Positions 57,184 through 64,000 of a DNA stretch of 64,000 nucleotides are shown piece by piece (position 1 is the first letter of the stretch; each line of letters starts with the position of its first letter). This DNA comes from Tulasnella sp. 424 (Eukaryota; Basidiomycota; Agaricomycetes; Cantharellales; Tulasnellaceae). The position numbers were made by a program, and so were the translations under genes. The DNA lies in contig WSUB01000060.1 in assembly GCA_019633425.1 (NCBI GenBank), positions 1-64,000 of the forward strand, written 5' to 3'. Below the pieces are notes generated by a model. It ran no database searches, was not told the origin of the DNA, and saw only the letters and a list, made by a program, of their open reading frames with translations.

Positions 57184-58784
57184 TTACGCCTCGCTCACAA
57201 GCCGAGCAATTTTGGCCCAGGCCGCTTTCCCAGAATCTACTCTAGGCGATGCGTCCGCATCTGTGTATACTACCCGAGCTCTCCTCGGAAGAACCGATCT
57301 CAAGAAGACGGCTACGGCTTCCGGCTTGGCTTTTGGTGCAGGAGACCAGCTCACATCCAAAATCTCCAACAAGGAGTGCACTTCGGTACGCACTACATCT
57401 GGTACAAAGCAGCAGACAATACGGATGCCGAGTCGCCTGAGGCGAGGAAAGGTTTGAAGGATTGGAATGAGATAGGAGAGAGTTTCGATCTTACCGTCCA
57501 TCCTGACTCGAATGTGGGTGATGTCGACACGAAGTGTCTGCAGTTGGCATAGATTCCGCCCCATATCCAACATCTTGCTTGCATGCGGCATTATCTGAGT
57601 GTTGGACGTCAAGGTTAGGGTTCTCAGCTCTGTCATTCTGCTGATGCATCTGAAGATCCCCAGGAGTCGCTGTTCCGCGCATATATCAAGTTGCGAAAGA
57701 GAAAGAGTAAACTCCTCCAGCCTCAGGAGCGGTCCAGATATGAGGTCGCCTAGTACTGTAAGCGAGTCATGGGGACTGATGAGCGGATCACACGCTGCCT
57801 TTAGGTCGAGGGAAAACCGTTTGAGATTGCGCAAATCTTGCACCGCAGTCCAGAGCGGCTCACTGAAAGGGATGCGAAGGCAGAGTGCAGATACAGTTGA
57901 GGCGTGGCGTCTGATGAGATTAGGAAGGGATGAAGACTGAGAAAAGTAGAGGAAAAGGTTGACGGTGATGGATTCGAGGGAGGACGCGTCGAGTTCCCCG
58001 ATCCGACGGAAGAAGTCCTGCACGGGGGAATCGTCTCTGTCTTCTGCGATAAAGTCGGTAACAAAGACATCAAGCTCCTTCGTCGAGGCGGACACAGAAC
58101 AAAGAAGGTTGTGCAGCGATGGGACCACCAAGGTTGGGGTTACGCATACCGCCTCGTACGACACCCGAGTCGGTCTGGGGAAGTGGCACCAGGGAGGCAT
58201 GGATGCTTGGACAATTTCCAGGGAATCCTCCGAAACTGGCCTCGACCACCGCTCCATGGGTGGGCTTATTTTGACAGTACGAACCCGACGGGAGTACGCA
58301 TGGAAGCGGAGCCAATTTGCTTGATCCAGGTTCGTCGTGAATGTCTAAATAGGCTAACTGATGAGAACAGATACAGAGATAACACCGCGCTGTGGTGGAT
58401 ATTTACCCAGGTTCTATCTTCTTCTGAGTATTGCATCGGAGCGAGGGTATTTAAGAGTGGAGCGAGTGATACCGCGGTTCGCCAGAGGTCGTCAAGAGCT
58501 ATTTCGGACCATACTTGGCAGACAAGAGCAGCACTATGCAGGTCTCGTACGGCCAGGTCTTGGATCATAGGAAGAACAAGTTCCGGAAGTCTCAGCGCCT
58601 TCTGAGACGCTAGGTGATTGAAGACCGTAGTCAGAGATAGGGCTACACATGTCCAGGCGGCTATGAGGACAGCGTACCGGAAGGTATTTCATGGCGGGTT
58701 GATGCGGACATTTCCTTCGTTGGATGATGGAAAGCCTTGCACCATGTGTCCAAGGGTTGGCACATGAATGCCGATCCTCGGCAT
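57184..58784 (-). pseudogene. F-box/leucine-rich protein, array copy C (probably broken at the 5' end)
   Basis: Same structure as copy B: exon 2 from 58344 with TFTTNLDQANWLRFHAYSRR, leucine-rich strands (DLRNLKRFSLDLKAACDPL, MTELRTLTLTSNTQIMPHA) and the end AKIARLVSEA; intron 58345-58406 with a normal GTAAATATC donor. The family-frame start (ATG at 58782-58784) is followed by an in-frame TGA at 58689-58691. No other ATG in that frame precedes the F-box; the next one falls inside it (MIQDLAVRDLHSA). Unless a different first exon supplies the start, the F-box is truncated. The rest of the frame is open, so the loss looks recent. Confidence 0.55.
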
Positions 58785-58879
58785 TTGCCTTGAAATCACA
58801 CATCCTCCTGAACCTGCACCCAAGCTTTTGATTTGTGAGACTTGGATCCCACCGATCCTTCGGTGTAATTCACGTAACC

Positions 58880-59090
58880 GTGATTTGGATGTATTAGAGC
58901 TGACCCGACGGGACTACATAAACACCCGAGCGGTACTAACATTGGAATCTGGGTCTTGGATTGAGCATACGATCTCACTCCAGGTTTTACATCGGACAGA
59001 TTCAAACCTCTTCCTCCAAGATTATTTACCAGCAGACAATGGTTAGGCGTATTAGTGTAACCGGGAGTCATGGTTCGTACCCTTGTCCCG
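58880..59090. repeat. F-box unit distal repeat with tRNA-like B-box (second copy)
   Basis: Second copy of the 56640-56860 block; the B-box-like core reads GGTTCGTACCC here. Confidence 0.6.
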
Positions 59091-60437
59091 AGCAATATCT
59101 CCATACGTTTGAAATTTAGTATATTTCCATTGGTTCGGGATTTACGCTCGATCCGCGCTTATGAGAAACTCGAGAAAAGGCCAGAGAAACCTCTGCGACA
59201 GCCTGACAGGGTCACTTTGGATTGTACAAATATTGGGAATAGTGGTCGGAAACCCATCGTGTCTTCAGGTGTGGCTAGACTGTGGCGCGAAACATCGTCG
59301 GGTCGATCAATCCAAGGTGAGGAGGGACCACGAGACCCAGCTCAACAATAATAAGCTAGAGCCAAGTCACCCCTGCTATGTCGCTGAAAGCTGAGTTTGG
59401 GGCTATCGAACGACCGACGGTCACTTGGAACAGAGGGCGAGGCCTGCGAAGGAAGAACGAAGCGAGGCCCTTCCAATATACTGAATACACACATCAATAA
59501 AACATAGTCCCGCTCAGATAAGCTTTCACCCTTGCTGACCGCGATGAATGTATGGCATAGGGTTTTATGTTGTCGAGTGGTCAAACCGGGGAGTCCTGGT
59601 TGCGTTCCCTGCCTAACGCGAACCACGTCATCGAGCCAGTGTGAACACGTCTAAGAGAAAGGCCGAATTCGTTGCGAGGGCAAGCAAGAGTATGAATGGC
59701 CCTGTCCCTTCGTGGGGCCGTGTTGGAACCACGACACTGGCCGAAACCATTGAATCGGAGTGAATCTTCCGGGCATCTCTAGGACGGATTCTCACATCTG
59801 ACAAGAAAAGCGAGGCGAGATGTTTCTAGAGAGACTTTAATTAATGGCCAGGGCAAGAGTGACCGGCCTTGTTTAACGGAGCTGACGGGAGTCCGAGGTC
59901 CCGCATGGTGACTTGAAAAGAGCCTTGCAACCACGATGGCATCCTGTTCTCTACCGCCTCTGCCTCAATAATCGTGTACGTTGAGCTCCAACGTTGGCAC
60001 TTTCGGTCTCAATCCGGCCGAACTCTCGTCGACGTGTCCGACTTCATCTGTAATGGCCAAAGCCCTGCCTCTTCAGGAATCAAGGACGGGGAAAGGCGGG
60101 CCGGGCTATCCTGGGGACGCGAAATCCGGACCGTCCTTGGAGATTTCTTTAACAGGAAACTCTGCGAGACCTCTCTGGTATACGTATTGATTTGGACCGT
60201 CTTTCAATTGAGAGGGACTCTCTCAACAAGGGCTTTGGCGGTCAGAAGGGAGTCAGCGTATTCCGGGAATGCCCGCGGCGAGGGACGAACCAGGGGGTGT
60301 GCCTGACCGTGTGAGAGCAGATGCAATTGTGCTCCTGTCTCGTTACCCGAAGGCCGCAGGCTTTTGATCTCCTACTTTACCTCCACTGCTCACTTGCAGT
60401 TCACTCCACACACGGAATCCCATAGACTCCCCCTTCC
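59091..60437. other. intergenic, 1.3 kb
   Basis: No supported gene. Short frames lack motifs. Near 59573-59622 a third weak tRNA-like stretch (GAGTGGTCAAACCGGGGAG) occurs. The last 150 bp are the promoter of the Zn2Cys6 gene. Confidence 0.5.
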
Positions 60438-63400
60438 ATGGCCACTCCAGACCAAGCGGAATCAAGCATGAATGGCGGAGCCCCTATTGACAGGCGGTTC
60501 AAGTTGAACAGGTGATATCGTTAATTGTTTTAATTTAGCCTGTCCTGCTCATCATCATCACCTACCCCTCAGAGCTTGCGATAGATGTCGGTGAGTTGTT
60601 CCCAGAAACGATACAACGCACTACAGTATATCTAACTACTCATACGTGATCCGACTGGGCTAGACGCCGACGCATCAAGGTCAGTTTGGGGTTAATGCTC
60701 CATGCGAGCGCGCCGGCGAGAGTGCAATGGAACTCACCACCTGTCGCTGTTGTTCTAGTGCGATGAAGGGCACCCATGCAAGTCATGTACTAATTCGAAC
60801 TCGTCATGCACCTTTGAGGAGGTTGGCAAGAAATCTCTACCTCATAAGTCCAAGTAGGTCTCGTGCCCCTCCGGTTTCCGGCGCGCGAAGCTCACCCGGA
60901 ATCGGACATTGTCAGACGCTCAACGCTGGAGGAGAGAATGCAACAAATTGAATCATTCATCCACGCTTTACCCGCTGGCCTTTTTTCTGGGGGAGGTTTC
61001 GATGAACCAACAACGCCCATCAGAACACAGTCCGGGTCAAGCACCCCATTAAATCCAGTCGCGCCGTCCTCGCTCTCTTCTCATAGGCTGATTAATCCGA
61101 GTCGCTTCTTCCCTCCACTCGAAAGCTCCCTGGGGAATTCCAACATCTATGAAGATGCCACACACCTACATCAACCTAGTCATGCCGCTTACCCGGTTCC
61201 TCTAGCTTCATCGTACTTGTACCTCGACGACCAAGGTTCAACAAGATGGCAAGGCGAAATGTCCGGCTTTCCTTTACTTGACATTCTCATTGAACACCGT
61301 GAAGCAGCCGCTATGAAGCAAGCCGACTCACCGGCAAGCTCCAAGCCGTCTCCGACTCTGGCCGCGGAATCTGAAGCCGACGCAGCTTCCCCAACTCCAC
61401 ACGATTGGTTTCCTGACAGAAAAAGGGTTCAAGATTCTGTACGACCCGAGGACGTATGGATGATGATCGCTAACGTCATTCAGCCTGATCTCATGGATAA
61501 GTCAGTTGACATTTGACTTTTTGCTGAATTCGCATTACTGACGTGCTCGTCCCGTTAAGCTTGGTTCTCCTCTGGCTCAAAACGACGTATTACCTAATGC
61601 CATTCATTCATATACCTTCCTTCTTAGCCGATTATCCCAACCCGAATAAGTGGGATGCCGGTTTCGGGTCATTCATCGTTGCGATCTGCTGCCTAACGTC
61701 GAGGCATGTTGATGGTACGCTCTAGGACGTCATTCGCGGACATCATGCTCAAGCTTTCCCCGCATTTATAGACCCTCGCGTGCGATCAGACCCGAAGGAC
61801 AATTTCTCAGCTGGTGCCCATTTCTTTGATCTGTTCATGAAACTCCGGTCTTTACCGGGAGCCGACCGCCCAACCCTCTACAATGTACAATCCGTCTTGC
61901 TTGTTGCCGTATACGCCCTTGGACGAGGTCGATTGTCAAAAGGTCTCGCACTGCTGTCAGAGTCAATCACTCTATGCGTCGATGCGGGTCTGCACAGATC
62001 TGTAGACCATTATGATCACTTTGATCCCATCGAGACAGAAGTGCGGAAGCGTACATTCTGGGCAGGTACGTTTCAATGGACTCGGAAAGTCAGGAAGGCC
62101 GCCTTATGTCTTGTTCTGGATCATAGTGTACGCTTGGGATAAGCAGGCTGCCATTTACTTTGGGCGCCCTCCGATGATTCGACTACGGGATTGTGACGTC
62201 CCAGAGCCGGAGCTCGTAGACGACGATTACATCACCCGAGACGCTCTCGGTACTCAACCCCCAGGAAAACCCTCGCTCATGACAGCCTTCGTGGCGACCA
62301 ATCGCTTGTATATCGTCATTGAAGGTGTCCTTGATGTCCACCCTATTCCTCGGCCATCAGCCACGCCCACGAGCTTCCTTTCCCGAGCGACTTCGGCGCT
62401 GAGCGGGTTCCGTCAGAGCAAAGACTTGAAAGAGGCCGAAGCGCTCGTTGACGAGTGGTGTACCGCCTTACCAACATATTGGGCTGTAACCGCAGAGACG
62501 ATGGCAAGCCGTGATGTCATTCGTATCACTCAGGCTGAACGGTTGCACTGTGAGTCTGATGGCAATCCTTGCTTGTTATTTTGCTCAAGAAAGCGCCGCC
62601 TTCAGGTTTAGAGCACTTTGTCCGTATGCTGATTCATCGATATCGGTTCTCGCTGCATATTGCCAACCCCGGAGCTGGAAGTGAGCAAGCCAAGGAAGCT
62701 GCGATGAAGGGTGCACAGAGAAGCGCTTTGCAAATCATAGCGAAACATCTTGAGGTGGGATGCCCGTGAAAGTAATCTCGCCATATACTCACCCCCTTTC
62801 GTACCTGATTTCAGATAAGCTCTCTTGGGTTAATGACTTATTGTGAGTGACACGGGAGTTATACCCTTTTTGCTTCCGTCTGACCCCTTCTGCCATAGAT
62901 GGCGTAAGTGAAATACTGGACACCTAGTTGATCACTCTTGACTAAAGAAGACCATCTAGCTTTTTGTCATCCATCAATTAACTCAAGCTGGACGAACTCT
63001 GATCGCAATCCTACTGGAATGCAAGTCGGACCACGCCCTGATGGCTTCGTCCCTTGAAGCATTGAAGGCATGCGTCGGCCTACTGCGGCGCTTCAGTGGG
63101 AGATACGTATGTGGATTGCGATCAGCCGATTTGCTCGAAGAAACCTGTCGCTGTAAGCTCGTCTCCTTCGGCCTGACTCACGTTCTGAACGAATCGCCGC
63201 CCCAGTGAACCGCATCCCTTTGGAAATATTTGAGCAACCAGCCGTTACTTCATTACGACCTGCGTGGCTAAGACCAGTCCGAAAACGAGTCGGATCACGA
63301 GCTACCAGCTCTGACCAAAGCGGATCACCTGCGCCTTCACAAGGCTCAAGTGACGCATTCTTCAAAGATTTATTCGAAACAGGTGCCACCGGCTCTGGTA

Positions 63401-63696
63401 TCGTCCATCCAACGGAAGCTATGGGCCTCGCGATTTCTCAATCCTACCAGCAGGCACCGCTACCAATGACTGGCGGAGGCCTACTGGAACCTCTCAGTCA
63501 AGGCTCTCTTGCCCCACTTACGGCTGAGATGTTTGGAGGCGACAACGATCTCCTAGCGTATCTCACCGGCGGGATGAGCGGCAGTGAAAGTGGAATGAGT
63601 ATGGACTATTCTCTTCTACCAACATCGCCAATATCCTTCGCAGCGGATGTGGCGATGACGCCGACAACATCAACACCGTCAACCGGGCTTTTGTAA
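60438..63696 (+). CDS. Zn2Cys6 transcription factor with fungal-specific regulatory domain
   Basis: Fungal regulator. Exon 1 reads [20 protein letters not shown]. The binuclear zinc cluster is assembled from three exons: ACDRCR, RRRIK, then [17 protein letters not shown], giving the exact CX2CX6CX5CX2CX6C spacing. A linker follows ([20 protein letters not shown]), then the Fungal_trans domain: [90 protein letters not shown] and [20 protein letters not shown]. The later part needs exon 62815-62842, a 5-nt microexon at 62899-62903 and the exon from 62960 ([20 protein letters not shown]). The C-terminus is disordered and ends TSTPSTGLL. About 830 residues and ten or more introns. Target genes unknown. 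Confidence 0.88.
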
Positions 63697-64000
63697 CGCA
63701 TACCTATCACTACTGTTGCTGTGTATTTTTCTGTAGACGAGAATCGTGCTAGGGGCCTTTTCTGTTTTCCTGTCACGCTTTGTAAGTCGCTCCGTTTAGC
63801 TGTGTTATATAATGATGTTCGAACCGATCGGGTGCGAGCAAGAGAGTGAAAGGCACCCATATCGGGCATATCAAGGCTACAATTCTCTACACGAGTAATC
63901 AATATATCTACGAAATAACCCAAAAATAGATTACAATGCTTGCGGTGTGTTCCTCCCGGATCCATTTTCTACCTCCACCCACTCATCTGCAGTAGTGTAG
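63697..64000. other. 3' flank at window end
   Basis: Downstream sequence of the Zn2Cys6 gene. No further gene is visible before the window ends. Confidence 0.5.

Overview
The window reads as nuclear DNA of a filamentous basidiomycete, probably an Agaricomycete. Genes are compact and cut by many 50-70 nt GT..AG introns, both strands are used, and the families are typical of fungi: Zn2Cys6 and bZIP regulators, F-box families, RMT2, ERD1 and tandem P450s. Exon chains below were traced by eye from splice signals and conserved motifs, so internal boundaries are less certain than gene identities.

Layout. 0.5-25.3 kb is dense housekeeping sequence: TFIIA large subunit (-), a PWWP plus IBD-like chromatin protein (+), RMT2 arginine methyltransferase (-) head-to-head with a METTL21-type methyltransferase (+), a BTB protein (+), a CoA-binding protein (+), a CIA30 protein (-), a CRAL-TRIO lipid-transfer protein with a hydrophobic tail (-), a 7TM protein (-), a membrane/coiled-coil protein (+), ERD1 (-) head-to-head with ER cyclophilin B (+), and a PAP1/KapC-like bZIP factor (-). 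25.3-29.2 kb is gene-poor.

29.2-39.1 kb is a head-to-tail array of four closely related P450 genes of the CYP7/CYP8 type, all on the minus strand. Foldback elements sit in two of the three spacers. 39.4-52.6 kb returns to conserved genes: a membrane protein with a degenerate Smr domain (+), CHD1 remodeller (-), a small membrane protein (+) and ESA1 acetyltransferase (+). 52.9-59.1 kb is a second tandem array, three F-box/leucine-rich paralogues (-) at different stages of change. 60.4-63.7 kb is a Zn2Cys6 regulator (+) whose frame requires a 5-nt microexon.

The most interesting signals are: a possible 37-nt alternative intron that would convert soluble cyclophilin B into a membrane-anchored form; an 11-bp motif repeated exactly in the ERD1/CypB bidirectional promoter; the P450 array, with its nested hairpin element and a stretch identical between the two outermost copies; the F-box copy in which a shifted splice donor and a one-base deletion appear to compensate each other; and the 5-nt microexon. 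PWWP/IBD, CHD1 and ESA1 all act on transcribed chromatin, but they are far apart and nothing suggests a functional cluster.
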